Part shown: positions 35,262-47,548 of the stretch, piece after piece
Position numbering within the stretch: position 1 is the first letter of the stretch
Layout: each line of letters begins with the position of its first letter
From: Nepenthes gracilis
Lineage: Eukaryota; Streptophyta; Magnoliopsida; Caryophyllales; Nepenthaceae
Assembly: GCA_033239525.1 (NCBI GenBank)
Contig: BSYO01000009.1
Span: 18,187,299-18,251,298, forward strand
Direction of reading: 5' to 3'
DNA length: 64,000 bases
Program-made: the position numbers and the translations under genes
Notes under the pieces: generated by a model
The model's database searches: none
The model's input: only the letters and a program-made list of their open reading frames with translations
What the model was told of the DNA's origin: nothing

Positions 35262-36209
35262 TGATTTTGAATTGAATTAAAGATCTGATCACCATTTTTT
35301 ATGGCTTAAATTTTACACATTATAATTTAAAAGGAAGAAATTAGAGAATTAACGAAACTCATTTATTAATTGATCCTTTGATATTTAAGTTAATAATATT
35401 CTTTAAAATATAAAAAGATGTAATGATAATAGTTATGTGTGATGATATAAAAAGGTGGATTTTGAGTTTAATTCGGAGGTTGTGATTGACGTAGAGCAAT
35501 TTTAACGTGATGGTATGCTCGACGGGGAGTGACTTTGATATCCAAGAAGCGAGAATTGTTGGAGAATTCATTGGAGGCTCTTTGAACTGGGAGTGATCTT
35601 TCAAGAGTTCTTGGATGTGGGTGTTCATGGGTTTGTTTGATCGTGAGTGTGAGCATATCTAAGTTGGAGCGTAAGCATGTCCATTGGGGTTTATCACCAG
35701 GGTTTTTTATAGCCATTGCGCCAACTTAGCCGCGCTTTGGTATCAAGGCTGGCCACCAGCTGGCTATATAAAATTGGCAGGCTGACATGGAGATTGTGGA
35801 CGCCGATTATGACGATTATGATCAATTAAGATGATCCCTTCTTTCTTTGAAGAGATGTAGGATACGGCGAATATTGAAATTGTCATTACATAAGAACTGC
35901 TGAATTGAAAGTTGTCGTTAGAAATGATCCGCTGAGTTGGAGTTACTTTTTCTGGAAAGATGACGATCACAGGCAATATTCAAAGTGTCGAACTAGCTAA
36001 GGCAACCAATCTCTAGCGTGTGGGAAAGACACTATAGGCTGTCTGGGTTGGGTCAAGGCCGACTTGGGTGGTCTAACCGGCTAAGGCACTATTTTAAGTC
36101 AACAGAAACATTAACCGGCCATTGAGCCGGTGAGTCAGATGCCTTTTGGGTCTGTTGCTAAATTTGTGGAGTTTCGGATTGTGTTGGTCTACTCTTGCTG
36201 AAACTATCA
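35262..36209 (+). mobile_element. Probable TGATG-family LTR fragment
   Basis: The head from about 35268 and the run TTTTACACATTATAATTTAAAAGGAAG align with the LTR at 12843. The tail ends GAAACTATCA, similar to the ...CATCA ends. No exact TSD was found, so both boundaries are approximate. Flanking copies of TTCTCAGCAAAC at about 35155 and 36251 are noted but unexplained. Confidence 0.5.
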
Positions 36210-36213
36210 AAGA

Positions 36214-36256
36214 ATAATAATAATAGTATTACTATTATTATTATTATTATTATTCT
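36214..36256. repeat. Palindromic (AAT)n / (ATT)n repeat
   Basis: An AATAATAATAATAGTA run is followed directly by TACTATTATTATTATT, giving a near-perfect hairpin of about 18 bp stem just after the LTR fragment. Confidence 0.8.
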
Positions 36257-36259
36257 CAG

Positions 36260-36916
36260 CAAACTTTAAATTGACATGATGTTGCAATTTGCCTGTTTTC
36301 ATCACACCATCAAATTAATTTTGCCCAAAACTTCCCATGTATAGTAATAGTTTTTAAGTTACCAAAAATAAATTCTTCACTAATCTAATATGTTATTATT
36401 ACAATAGATTATTCTTGTCTACTCATTAAATTCAATATATATATAGTAGTACTAAGAATAATTAAAAGTAAAGAAATTGTTAATTATTTAAAAAAATACG
36501 TGGTAAATTATTTGGCCAAAAGTTGCAACGGCATGTACGACTAAAAGAAAATAATTCATGACAAGTAGAGTTTTTGTGCATTGCACTGATGGAAAAAACA
36601 CACAACCACTGTTTTAAATATGTTCTACCATATCATGCACTCAATTTTTAGAAAATTTTTGTACATACAGTGGATATAATACGATAATTACATATTAATA
36701 AACACCCTAATACGGTATAATTTAAGTACATAACAATTTAGTAATTATAATGGACATCACGGCTTAGGATTGTTTTGCCTAATGGGTAATATTATAGCTA
36801 CATTACTTATATTTTATTGCTGGACTCTACTATATAAAGTTACTTATACTATCCACATGTTAAGCAGACTTTACTTTTTCTCTATATATCTCTATGTAAA
36901 AGTCTCCATGCATGCA
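36260..36916. other. AT-rich spacer and 3' flank of the DREB gene
   Basis: Probably contains the 3' UTR of the minus-strand gene ending at 36917. Nothing else recognised. Confidence 0.5.
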
Positions 36917-37528
36917 TTATTTTCTACCATGATTCCATAGGTTGGAATCTACGAAATATTCAGGGGTATAATCCTCGTCGTTGTCATCATCGAAGAAATC
37001 CAATCGAGGGGGGCTAAGAAGCATCCCCTGAGCCATATTGAGAAGAACATTAGGCATGTCAAATATTAAATCCTCATCCACAAACTCGAAATCACCATTA
37101 ACAACGTCTTCAGCCAACGTCTTATCACCTTCAGTACTCCCGCGGCCCTGACAACCGCCCGGTAAGGCATCCGCCGCAGCACCCAGAGCCGCTGCAGCAG
37201 AAGCGGCTGCCGCTTGGATATCGCGAGGGGAACTAGACAGGGGGACGGGCAAGGAAGCTACTGAATCTGGAAAGTTCAACTGCGCCTCCGCCCCCTTCAG
37301 GGCCAGCGCCGCCACGTCATAAGCCGCGGCGGCCATTTCCGGCGTAGGATAAGAGCCGAGCCATATCCTTTTCGTCTTCCTTGGCTCACGAATTTCCGAC
37401 ACCCACTTCCCGCTCCTCCTCCGCCTCACCCCCTTGTAAACCGGGTGACGCCTAGGAGACGCCGGATCGCCACCTGAGCTGCTGCCGGTGGAGTGTGATT
37501 TTGGGTTGTTGGGTTTTGAACCATGCAT
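36917..37528 (-). CDS. DREB-subfamily AP2/ERF transcription factor
   Basis: A 203-residue, intronless nuclear DNA-binding protein. The start is the ATG at 37528 and the stop TAA at 36917-36919. A Ser/Gly/Pro-rich leader (1-26) precedes a single AP2/ERF domain (about 30-87) with the YKGVRRR start, [12 protein letters not shown] (40-51), WLG (56-58), and the [12 protein letters not shown] helix (68-79). Val43 and Glu48 occupy the 14th and 19th domain positions typical of DREB-type factors, which bind DRE/CRT (CCGAC) elements. [17 protein letters not shown] and an Ala-rich helix (about 92-121) follow, as in group III (A-4) members such as the ERF026/027 type. The C-terminus is acidic ([10 protein letters not shown], then LW near the end), a likely activation region. 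The subgroup is inferred from motifs; the exact ortholog is not claimed. Confidence 0.93.
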   Translation of the reverse strand: MHGSKPNNPKSHSTGSSSGGDPASPRRHPVYKGVRRRRSGKWVSEIREPRKTKRIWLGSYPTPEMAAAAYDVAALALKGAEAQLNFPDSVASLPVPLSSSPRDIQAAAASAAAALGAAADALPGGCQGRGSTEGDKTLAEDVVNGDFEFVDEDLIFDMPNVLLNMAQGMLLSPPRLDFFDDDNDEDYTPEYFVDSNLWNHGRK

Positions 37529-37611
37529 GATTTGGTGGTGTTGAATTCGAACTGATCTGATTGAAAAGAGATAATTAGGGTGAGGAGGAAGAAGGCGATG
37601 AGTGAAGCCAT
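37426..37611 (-). other. Possible upstream ORF overlapping the DREB start
   Basis: An ATG at 37611, 83 nt upstream of the DREB start and in another frame, opens 61 codons that run past it. Whether it is in the transcript depends on the transcription start, which cannot be read. The hydrophobic [16 protein letters not shown] start resembles a signal peptide but the rest is the DREB leader read out of frame, so I do not call it a gene. Confidence 0.3.
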
Positions 37612-38300
37612 TTATGGGGAGTAAGTAACTGAGCGTCGGAGGAGTATGGAGAGAGCAAAAGTGATTAGAGCAAGTGCAAACCAGTTGGAGATGAAGGGTT
37701 TTTCGAGGGTTTTCAGTGTAAGCCAGGGAGATGATGGGTTGGATTGCGTTTTGAGCAGCAAATAATCATCATTTATCTACCAAGTACGCAGAAGAGGAGA
37801 TTTGTTTATTCTGAGAATTATATGGAACAGTGGATTGTCTCCTTCTGTTAGGGTACATGTAACTATCACTGGTCAATATATAATTGATTGTTTTTAATCT
37901 ATGCTTTAATGCTCCCCAAAGGAATACGATGGATACGCGTAAAAATGAGTGTTAAATGCAACAACCAGAGTGCTTAAGATGATGACTGTTCAGTGCTTTT
38001 AGATGATTAGACAGATACTGAAGAAGATTGTGCATTTTTGGGAATCTGCAGACTGCGTTTGTGCTGACGAATGTGATAGGCAGCGGCTCAGGTGAGGGGT
38101 TGGTGGGCTTGGAGTCACTATCAGATTCACTCGGACCTCACACATTAGCAATGCTAACTCGTTTATTAGCACATCCCAATCAGGTAAATATGGCGGCCAT
38201 TTATAGTGGGGGATGTCTAAAATAGGTGATATAAATTTCATAACCCATGGAAATACAAATTATAGTCAGTTTAATAAATGATCGAATAATATTATTTTTA
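37529..38300. promoter_or_regulatory. Upstream region of the DREB gene
   Basis: The minus-strand sequence has a TATATA at 37877-37882 immediately followed by TTGACC, about 350 bp from the ATG, and a pyrimidine-rich CTTCTTCCTCCTC stretch at about 37580-37600 (leader-like). Which is the real core promoter is uncertain. No other gene is seen. Confidence 0.35.
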
Positions 38301-39157
38301 TAGTGTAAAATTTGAAATTCCTGAACAATTCTTTGTATTAAGAATTTAAGTCATTCCCATGTGAAAAATATTATTGTGTTCGTAGCATGCACTTGGCCGA
38401 GATTGATGAAAGGTCGGAGTGGTTACATTTGCCAGAATAAATGTAAAGCTACAGTGGTTATACTTGGCCAAAATAGATTAAAGGCCGGGGTAAAACACTC
38501 GGCCGGAGTAAAATCTTCAAAGCCAAAAAATCGGAATGGAACTTTCGGAGAGCTTCACAAGACCGAAAAGATGAAAATTTACCTGAGTGATAAAGTCACG
38601 GGGAAGGTCAACTACTGACGGCCGAGGATAGCCTATCTGAAAAGGCTGACTTTACAGAAAAGAAACGTGATTTTCAGAGTTGGTAGCCGTTTTATAAAGA
38701 ATGATAACTACTCCCAATAGAAAGACGTCTTGTAGAGTTGGTGACAGGATTTACTGTGCATGTAGTCACCTTACAAAAGTAGATGGTCGCTCGATGCACA
38801 TATATATATTTATATATGTATGTGCTAAGCCAGAAAGATAGAGGGAGAGAGAGAAAGCGAGCGTGAAAGAGAAAAATTAAGAGAAAATAAGATGCCACTG
38901 TTTTTACTCTTGTATTCTACTCTTATTCTATTTTCAACTTTCCAAGAATTTGTGTAACCAAGGTTTTTGTAACCAAAATTTACATAGTAAAATCTTTGTA
39001 AACTAAATGTCCAATAATTTTTTCTTCTTATGCAGAAGAGGATTTTTTCGTGAAATTATATGTTTTAATTCTCTCCTATCTCTTTGTTGAGTATGTGTAC
39101 GTCTATTATCTTTATCCTCTCGGAATCAATGGCCAACCGGTATTCCTCCCTTACAAA

Positions 39158-39167
39158 TGGTATCAGA
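39158..39167 (+). other. Primer-binding site (initiator-Met tRNA type)
   Basis: TGGTATCAGA lies two bases downstream of the LTR end and matches the usual plant copia primer-binding site TGGTATCAGAGC over its first ten bases. Confidence 0.85.
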
Positions 39168-39207
39168 AACAAGTTATTCATCCCGGTGTTAAATTCCGTT
39201 GAAACCG

Positions 39208-39948
39208 ATGGAGGTAAAAAACAAGATCATCTGTTTAAACGGTACAAACTATAATACTTGGAAAAGCAAGATGGCCGACTTGCTGTTTGTGAAGACAATG
39301 CATCTTCCAGTGTCCACCGCGCTGAAGCTCGAGGAAAAATCAGAGGAAGAGTAGGGTTTGGGCAAAAACGGGTTTGTGGCTACATTCGACAGTTTTTAGA
39401 CGACAATGCGTATAATTATATCTAAAATAAGACAGATGCGAAGACACTATGAGAGAAGTTAGAAACTCTCTATACTTCTAAGACCGGTAACAATAAACTG
39501 TTTTACTTGAATAAATTGATGTAAGTGAAGTACAAGGAGGGAACGCCCATTGCCAACCAACTAAATGAGTTTCACGGGTGCGTTGATCGGTTGAAAGGCA
39601 CGGACATCAAATTTGAAGACAAAGTGCTGGGTTTGTGACTCCTAATAACTCTATTAGATTCTTGGGAGGCAATACAGATTACTATAGCCGATATTACTTC
39701 AAATGGCGTGGTGACCCTGAAAATGTCAAAAGGAGTTGTGCTAAATGAGGAGATGAAGCGTCGGTCGCAGGCCACTTCTTTTTCTCACCACTCCGACCTA
39801 CTGGTCATAGAGTTACGGGGAAGGAACAAAGGACGTGACCCAATGTTTGGAGAGAAGGGCTGTATCAAGTCTTGGATGAGGTACCAAAACCTCAAGTGTT
39901 ATTACTGCAGGAAAAAAGGCCATATCAAAAAATATTGTTACAAGTGAA
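39208..39948 (+). pseudogene. copia gag, decayed
   Basis: ATG at 39208 opens a gag start with LNGTNYNTWKSKM, the usual FDG.N...WK.KM signature, but a TAG stops it after about 50 codons. Further pieces follow in other frames. The C-terminal zinc knuckle is intact as CYYCRKKGHIKKYC (CX2CX4HX4C, about 39897-39941). Gag would package element RNA; this copy cannot make it. Confidence 0.85.
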
Positions 39949-40059
39949 AACGTGACAATAATAAATAAGGTAAGAATAATAAAGTCGAGAAGGGAGAGGT
40001 GAGGGGAAAATCTCGATCTCAATCGTCACCGGAGGAGTTCTCCCGTCGGCTTGTGACAT

Positions 40060-41100
40060 AGATGATGTGGTAAACTTGATCGATCACGAGTCCAATTGGG
40101 TGGTGGATACAGGTGCTTTGCTCCATGTCACATCCAGAAGGGGATTATTCACATCTTACACTCCATGAGATTTTGGAGTGTGAAGGTTGAAAAATAAAAA
40201 AAAGTCCCGAGTCATTGGCAAAGGTGACGTACGCTTGGTCAGGAACAATGGGATGAGGTTGTTGATGAAAGACGTCCGGCATGTGCCTGATATTCGGTTG
40301 AATATAATTTTAGCCGATAAGTTAGACGATGAAGGGTGTTGCAATACTTTCTGTGAAGGAGTATGAAGATTGACTTGAGGGTCTCTAGTTGTTGTCCGTG
40401 GAAAGAAGATCTCCGGTCTGTATGTGGTGAACGCTTTTGGCGTGGCCGAAGAGGTGAGCGTTGCTAGTAGTAAGTAGTCTTCAGATCTATGGCACCGTTA
40501 GTTGGGCCACATGAGTGAAATAGAATTGAGCAATCTGACCAAGAAGGGCCTCATTCCAGGGGTAAAAGAGACCAGCCTGAGCACTTATCCTCACCGTATG
40601 GCGGGGAAGCAACGGCGAGTTTCAATCTGTGTAGACTCATCCACTAAGAAGGCCGAGCCGTTTGAACTAATACACACCGATGTGTGTGGGCCGTTCAAAG
40701 AGAAGTTATTTGGAGGGGCACAATACTTTACTTCTTTTATTAACGATTACTTGAAAAGTTACGGGTTTACCAACTCAAAACCAAGGATCAGGTCCTCGAA
40801 ATCTTTGAGCATTTTCACATTTTGGTTAAACGGCAAACAAATAGGAAATTGAAGTGCATTTAAAATGATAATGGCGGTGAGTACATCAGAACTTTTGATC
40901 CCTATTGCCAGTCTCATGATATTCGGCACCAGAAAATATTGTCGAATACGCAACTGTTGAATGGGGTGGCTGAGCAGATGAATTATACGCTGATGAAGAA
41001 AGTGAGATGTGTATTATCTGAAATAAAACTCCCTGAAAGATTTTGGGTAGAGGCATTGAGAACCGCTGCCTACATCATCAATAGATCACCGGCCAACCCA
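40060..41100 (+). pseudogene. copia protease and integrase, decayed
   Basis: The protease active site WVVDTGA is at about 40098-40117. A pre-integrase LWHR.LGHMSE piece follows (about 40486), but its downstream zinc-binding Cys pair is replaced (YPHR before MAGKQ). The integrase core keeps all three catalytic residues, in different frames: Asp in IHTDVCGP (40679), Asp in NDNGGEY (40867), and Glu in NGVAEQMN (40972). Stops and frameshifts separate them. Confidence 0.85.
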
Positions 41101-42238
41101 CTAAATGGGAAAGTCTGAGAGAAGATGTGGTCTGGGAAAGAAGCGTCCTATGACCACCTCTGAGTATTTGGGTGTAAGACTTTCGTCTATATTTGAAAGG
41201 ATGAAATGATAACGTTGGAGTCGAAGACAATGCAAAGTGTCTTCTTGGGCTATGGGGAAGATGCGTTAGAATTTAAACTCTATGTCCCAGTTGAGAAAAA
41301 GCTTGTTAGATTACGAAACGCGGTGTTTGTTGAGGACAAGACCATTGATGATATCAGGAAAGAGAAGAAGGATGTGTTTGATACTGGTCGGACTAATAAG
41401 ATGATTGTTTAAATCGTCTAACCGGTATCTCTTTGTCAAGAGGTTGATGGCCAAGACATGGCTGAAGAAGGCAATGAAGAGATACCAATGCCTAATGAAG
41501 ATGAGGATGGCGGCAAAGTTACTCAGCCGGCTGAGGTCATTCCTGTCCGACGATCTTCAAGAAACCGATGGGTATCAGTTCGCTTGTCGCCCAATGAGTA
41601 TGTTTCAGTCATTGATAGAGGGGAGTCGGAAAGCTTTGAAAAACTTATGGGAGGAAAACACAATATGGAATGGATGGAACTCACGCAGGATATGATGGGT
41701 TCATTGTATGAGAATCATACGTTCGAGTTGGTTGAATTGTCAAAGGGGAAGCAAGCCCTGAAGAATAAGTGGCATTTCATTTGAAGATTGATGAGAACAC
41801 CTCATAACCGATGTACAATGTGCGACTTGTTGTGAAAAGATTTAACCAATGAAACGGTGTCGACCTTGATAAGATATTCACCCCAGTTATAAAATTGTCT
41901 TTTATCCGAGTGGTGTTCGAATTGGCTACCATCCTTGATTTAGAGGTAGAACAGTTGGATGTGCAAATGGCTTTTTTGCAGGATGATCTGATGGAAGAGA
42001 TCCTCCAGAGGGATTTCGGGTTAATGGAAAGGAATACCTGGTGTGTCATCTAAAGAAAAGCTTGTATGGGCTAAAACAATGTTCGAGGTAATGGTACAAG
42101 AAGTTCTAATCTGTTATGGTAAATCAAGGCTTTCAAAAAACTATTTCGGACGATTGCGTCTTTGTTTAAAGATTTTCAGAAGATGATTTTGTCATTCTCC
42201 TACTCTATGTGGATGATATGCTGATCATTGGACGTTAT
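41100..42238 (+). pseudogene. copia integrase tail and partial reverse transcriptase
   Basis: The integrase C-terminal part (SVFLGYGEDALEFKLY, VRLRNAVFVEDKT, about 41230-41350) and the P.RRSSRNR linker (about 41545) lead into reverse transcriptase. Here ALKNKWHF, YNVRLVVKRF, VFELATIL.LEVEQLDVQMAFL, and the catalytic YVDD (42206-42217) are seen. Stops and frame changes occur throughout. Similarity ends at about 42238. Confidence 0.85.
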
Positions 42239-42257
42239 GTCATTCTCCTACTCTATG
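42190..42257. repeat. 20-bp direct repeat at the copia breakpoint
   Basis: An identical 20-bp segment (TGTCATTCTCC...CTATG) is present at 42190-42209 and 42238-42257, a 48-bp spacing. The second copy marks the point where copia similarity stops. Confidence 0.95.
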
Positions 42258-44716
42258 AGATCTCTTTTTCTTTTTTGATCGGGAAATGTTGTTTCCCGTG
42301 CCAATGAGAACAGAGGCGCTACAATGTGGCTCCTTATGGCGCGTATACGAAGTCATGTTATTATTGTTAGATAGAGATCTAATATTTATTATTTTTTTGT
42401 TATTAAAAAATAAAATGAAATATTTTTTTAAAATAAAAAGATTAAAGATTTGTATTAAATCACTATTTGACGGCTGCAACTTGGTGTCATAAGAACGTCG
42501 CAATGTGCGCCCCTTGAGTAACCAATGAGGGGGGTGGGAGACCGAGCATTAATTCTGAAACATTAGTTTCTGGTAAATGTTATTTTTTATACTCCATTTA
42601 AGATTTATATATTTTAAATTTAATTCAACTGGATATATAATAGTTGACGCGTGAGACACAATATCACACGGTAGGATTAAGGATCAGCTAAAGTAGATGT
42701 TCCCAACACCAGTAGTTTGGGGATTGGTGGGAGAGGCTAATTCTTTTTATTTTAATTATTTATTTTTGAATGGATATTTTTGTTTTAGTCATTTAAAAAT
42801 TTTTAAAATATTAATTAAATTTAATTATTTTTAAATAATTAGATTACAAATACCTATTAAAAAATAAATAATTAAAACAAAAAAATTACCATTTTTGTCT
42901 CTTTGAGATATGGTGCCCACCCTCAATACATAGTTCGGTTGGCAATTGTTTGCTTTGCCCATGTTGACGGCTTAGGTTCAAAGCCACACAGGTATACACA
43001 GGCATCTATCCGTAAATTTATTGGGATGTGTAGCTCCTTCGTCAATCTCATGCCTATATACATATACACTATTTTTCCTATTTTTAACAAGTAGAAGGCT
43101 TTGCGCGCGACATTTGATCAAGCAAAGTTGCGAAGTGAAGCTTTCACGGGAAATCTCCAAGCCAGTGACTAAAGCAACAGTTTGGAGTCGTTTTCCCATG
43201 GCTACCTACTTGTCTACTGCAAGTCGGCTCGCTTTTGCAAGATATAGATACCCTATGTCAAATTTAGATCATTGATTACATGATCTAAGCATTCTTATGG
43301 CGGCCAACTCGAAAAAGTGAGAGAGAACAAGGAAAAGATGCCCATCATCATTTATAAATTTTGATTTTTATTTTGACATTCATCACCCATTAGTATATTA
43401 TTCTTTTTGTTATTTTTGAAATTTTTAACAGTGGCATTCATCACCCAAGGAAAATGTTTATGATTTGTGTATTTATACTCATAATAATAGTAAAACTTAC
43501 ATAACCTGAAGTCTAATAATTTTATCCTTCGTCTAAAAGGTTTCCACGGGGCATTTTGTGTCATATTTTCTAAATTATTATGATAATGTTATAATTATTT
43601 GAGAATTGTTATTACGTATATGAGTTCAACCAACATGATTGAAAATTATATTAGTATATAGATCAGTTTTCAACTTAATTAAAAAGTTTAATTTTCTAAA
43701 CTCAATAAAATTTTCAATCTAAAAATCTATATAGATTAGCGCAACTAATAAAGAGATTTAGATTATTACAATTAGTCAGATAATTATGGATTTAATTCTT
43801 ATAACACTACACTAATCTTATTTAAATAATAATTGTTACTTAAAATTTTGCACAAATTATTAAGTGAAGCCTTTTTTTTAAATAATGATAGCATGTCTTT
43901 GAATCAACCTTACCTAATGTATAATCTTTATACATAAAGTTATATAATTAAAATTTGACTCAAATTATAGAATGAGGTTGAAAATTATTTGATATAAATA
44001 ACTTAGTCTTTGAGGACTAAAAGGGCAAATTATTTTTTTAAGTAATTGGTAAATCAAAAGGAAGGTAAGAAGGCATTTTGGCCGCAGGTGGATTTGTCTC
44101 GATGAGCCATCTAAGTTTTGTTGGATGAATAAATGAGATGCCATTTTAGCTGAGGGAGTTTCCTAACACTGATATTGTTTAAAATAATTTATTTTCATAA
44201 ATTTGAAATTATACAAGACATAATATCATTAGTTTATGCATAATAGTCTGCATGTATTTATATTTTAAATATAATTAATATTTTAAAAAAAATGCTTAAT
44301 ATGGAGTATATATAACATCCATCAACATATAAATAATTAAGTTTTCATATGCTTACAAAAAAACTTGAATATTTTATAAAAATATATTTGTAAATTTATG
44401 ATTAATCAAATAAAATGTTCCCCTAAAATCATCTGCGCCACAATAATTGTTGAGGCTGGAATGCCTTTTACTTTAGATCCGAAGGGGGATGGATAAGACC
44501 CATTGTGATTTTTAGTTTAATTTTTATTATTGTGTATTTAAATATATTTAATATATAATTTTTATAAATAAAGTTATGTACTTATATATAGTTATTTCTA
44601 TATTCCCAGATTAAATTAATCAAATGAAGAGGAAACTTTATTTTTCAAATAATGAAAAGACTAATGGGCTTGAGCTATATGTCATACAGTCATGATTTTT
44701 GCCAAGTTTCAAATTC
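42258..44716. other. Intergenic, no gene supported
   Basis: AT-rich. GC-richer patches occur at 42290-42350, 42485-42545 and 42905-43260 without a convincing frame. Direct copies of GGCATTCATCACCCA-like sequence occur near 43375 and 43433. Confidence 0.5.
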
Positions 44717-44721
44717 AAGTT

Positions 44722-45448
44722 TGTTGCGTCCTTAGATTCATGAACAAATAGGAACGATGATCCGATAATAATACCAAATAATGCTCGTACAAAGAGGAAG
44801 GAGAGAGAATGAGGCACGTGGGATTTTTCATGGAAAACCTAATCTAAAATGAGAAAAAAAAAATCACGGGACTCTAATCCGAGAATTATTTTCACTATTC
44901 AGGAGTTGAGATACAAAAGGCTGAGGATCGAGTATATAGAACCTCAAAAAAGTCACTCTTGTTACACAAATCCTTATTATGTCAGGACGTGACTCCCCTG
45001 CTTTTTCTCTCTTTCTTTGCTTGTGAATACAAGGACTCCAAGTTCTTCAAAAAATTTTCAATCATTTGATAAGTGTAAAGTGAATGCTTATATAGTGAGC
45101 GAAACTCTCGCATGGAGCTGCCATGTGGCATGACGTGTGCAAAAAATATTGCCACCAACTCTACAAACCCATTCTGCCGTATTAGAAAGGTTGAGTGTAC
45201 ACAGGCTGACTCTGTAAGGTGTCACATCACGCATACACTAGAAGCCGCTATCCTCTGTGCAGGTTGCGTGTCATAGAGCGCGTGTACTACTAGTAATGTC
45301 ACCTATGAGTTGGTGTCCTCATCCCTTGCTGGCCACCATCTGTGACACATCCGCAGGCCTTTGGGCCTCTTGGGCCCTTAAGGGACGTGGACTCGTTTTG
45401 AGTAAGCGGGTTTTATGCTTAGACCTTGAGTGGATCCGCTACCCATCA
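44722..45448 (+). mobile_element. Solo LTR (TGTTGCGTCC...CATCA) with TSD
   Basis: Starts TGTTGCGTCCTTAGATTC and ends GCTACCCATCA (727 bp). It is flanked by exact AAGTT copies (44717-44721, 45449-45453). It is related to the 5' LTR at 59774 through the AATGA.GCACGTGG-like, GAGAAAAAAA.ATCA, and GAGAATTATTTTCACTATTCA-like blocks. The start and end resemble the TGATG family, so both are branches of one group. Confidence 0.9.
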
Positions 45449-47548
45449 AAGTTAATTTCCATTGCACTTGATTTGGAATATATATGATTTTACATAGAAA
45501 AATAGCTTATATGTATTTGGTTTAAAATCTAATAACATGGATAATAAAAAAAATGCATCAATAAGAGATTAAAGTTTAAATTACTTCGAGATTTGTGTGA
45601 GAAAGCCTCAAATTCTTTATTTCTATTCAAATAGTTTTTTTACTTCATACCATTAGTTGAAGGTTAGAAATGCCGTCGGTATATTATTATTGGCCCCATC
45701 CGACGGTTGCCTACCTATATGAGCTCAATCAAGAGATAAAAAGGACACAATAAAATTATGCAGAATAAATTTTAAATATGAAATTATAAATTTATAAAAT
45801 ATTAATTTATAGATTTAATTAGGTTTATTAGAGATTTTTATGATTTTTTTTATGGGTTTTAGGAATAAAAATAGAGAAATAAAACTATAATTCTTCAATA
45901 CTTTATATAATTTTGATTTTCATAGCTCTCATATCTATTAAACAAATAAAATGTCATTTTAGAACAGCTTAAATATAAATCTAATCGCTTAAAACCTTCA
46001 AATGCGTATCTCATAGACATGAGTATCGACTTTACTAATCTTGTACTATGGCTTCAAATGAATGGGCTGGCTGAACTTTGATATACTTAGCCTTAATTCG
46101 TTTTTTCGACAATGAGTATAAAAAATAAGTTAGTATGTCATTTATTTAACTAAACAAGCAAACTAAAACGATTGAATGAGCCTAATTAAATTTGTATATT
46201 GCTTGAATTTGATTTGTTTACCCAACTTACTTGAAAATTATACTTTTGTATCACTTCCTTAGTTGAACAAATAATCTCAAATGAGTATTTACTAATTGAG
46301 TCTCCAAACTATATACAAATAGTTCAGGCTATTAGTCTTTTACGTCCCAAAAGGTATCAATTATTTCAATTGATATTTGGGAACCTCTGACCACATGAGC
46401 CTGCTGCTATTTCTCATTGGACTCACCCGGCTTCATGTATATTGGGTACAAAAATTTGGGCTCCTCTCCTACGATATCTTTTTATCGGCAGAGTAAAGAG
46501 TCTCTTTTGAGTTTCACTTAGACATTTCAATTTAAACATGATTTGATTTTATTTATTGAAAATTATCCATAGAGGAAAGAGTCTATTTAATTTTTTTTTT
46601 TATCTTAACTTAGTAAATAACATGATATTTATAGTCTTAACATAGAAATCACGTATCCTTTTTTGGGGCAAGGGGTCTTTATCTTGTAGTTAGATTAAAT
46701 TTATTTGGGGGCAAACAACTCCCTACTTTTTGGATTTATTACACCAATTAATTGTTGAAATGAGTCGATCTCATTTAAGGTTCATGACACATTATTTATT
46801 GCATTTAAATATTAAAATTGATATTCTTGTCATTGGCAAGGCTCTATGGTTCGAACAACAACTTCAAATGAAAATTTTTAGAATTATTTTTTGGCATTTG
46901 AGATGCATATTCAAATGATGTTGTTGGAGTCTGTTTGCTTTCGAGCCGACAATCAGATGCCAAAATGTGACTATAAAATAAAATTTAATTTATAGATTAT
47001 TTGTAATCTAATTTTAAAAAGGTTAAACGCTGACTAAAAAAGAGATAAAATAAAGAAGATTGAAGACTTTGACAATCTTTCAACTTTGAATTATATTCTA
47101 GTATTCGTCAACCCTAGATATATTATACTAACTCTTTCAAAAATATTTTTAATGAATTTTTCCTCTCATTTGCTCTTATATTTATTCACTCTCCCATCAT
47201 TCTCTTTGAGATATTGTAACCAAAGTGGTAATATATTTATTATAATCGTATCTGATATACAATAGAAGTATCTTCAGATGCAATGTCAAATAATTTTTTT
47301 AATTAAAAATAATTTTTCATAAAAAAATCACTAACTCATTTCTATGTGGTTTTATGCATTGGTTACTTTATCATAAATTCAAACAATAAATATAGGTAAA
47401 TTCCATCTTGTTAGAGATTTATTTTCAAATTCACAAAAATGAAAATTCAGTCTACCGTCCAACAATATTAGCTTATATAATAATATTTATTATGTAGTTT
47501 ACAGTTTATTCAACAAAAAATAGATGGTCTTTGGAAAGAAAGCTACGT

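Larger units (their letters stand above)
38300..42238 (+). mobile_element. Ty1/copia element, 5' complete, truncated in reverse transcriptase
   Basis: The 5' LTR ends ...CCCTTACA at 39155. Two bases later comes TGGTATCAGA (39158-39167), the initiator-Met primer-binding site. The LTR start is not resolved (TGTAAAATTT at about 38303 or TGTGAAAAAT at about 38360). A TATATATATTTATATA run at about 38801-38816 is its likely promoter. gag and pol follow in order, all on + and all broken by stops and frameshifts. The element stops just after the YVDD motif; RNase H and the 3' LTR are absent. The domain order gag-protease-integrase-reverse transcriptase identifies copia. Confidence 0.85.

Noticed and set aside
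35155..36272. Direct copies of TTCTCAGCAAAC flanking the LTR fragment at 35262-36209 as a possible long target duplication
   Set aside because: LTR elements make about 5-bp duplications, and the copies lie well outside the LTR ends; probably chance or an older duplication.
42315..42510. Possible short terminal inverted repeats (ACAATGTGG...CTTATG versus CATAAG...CAATGTG), a candidate MITE
   Set aside because: Similarity is patchy and no flanking target duplication could be identified.
46730..46918. 62-codon + frame after a GC-richer patch
   Set aside because: Too short, no ATG-context or homology signal; AT-rich surroundings give many such frames.
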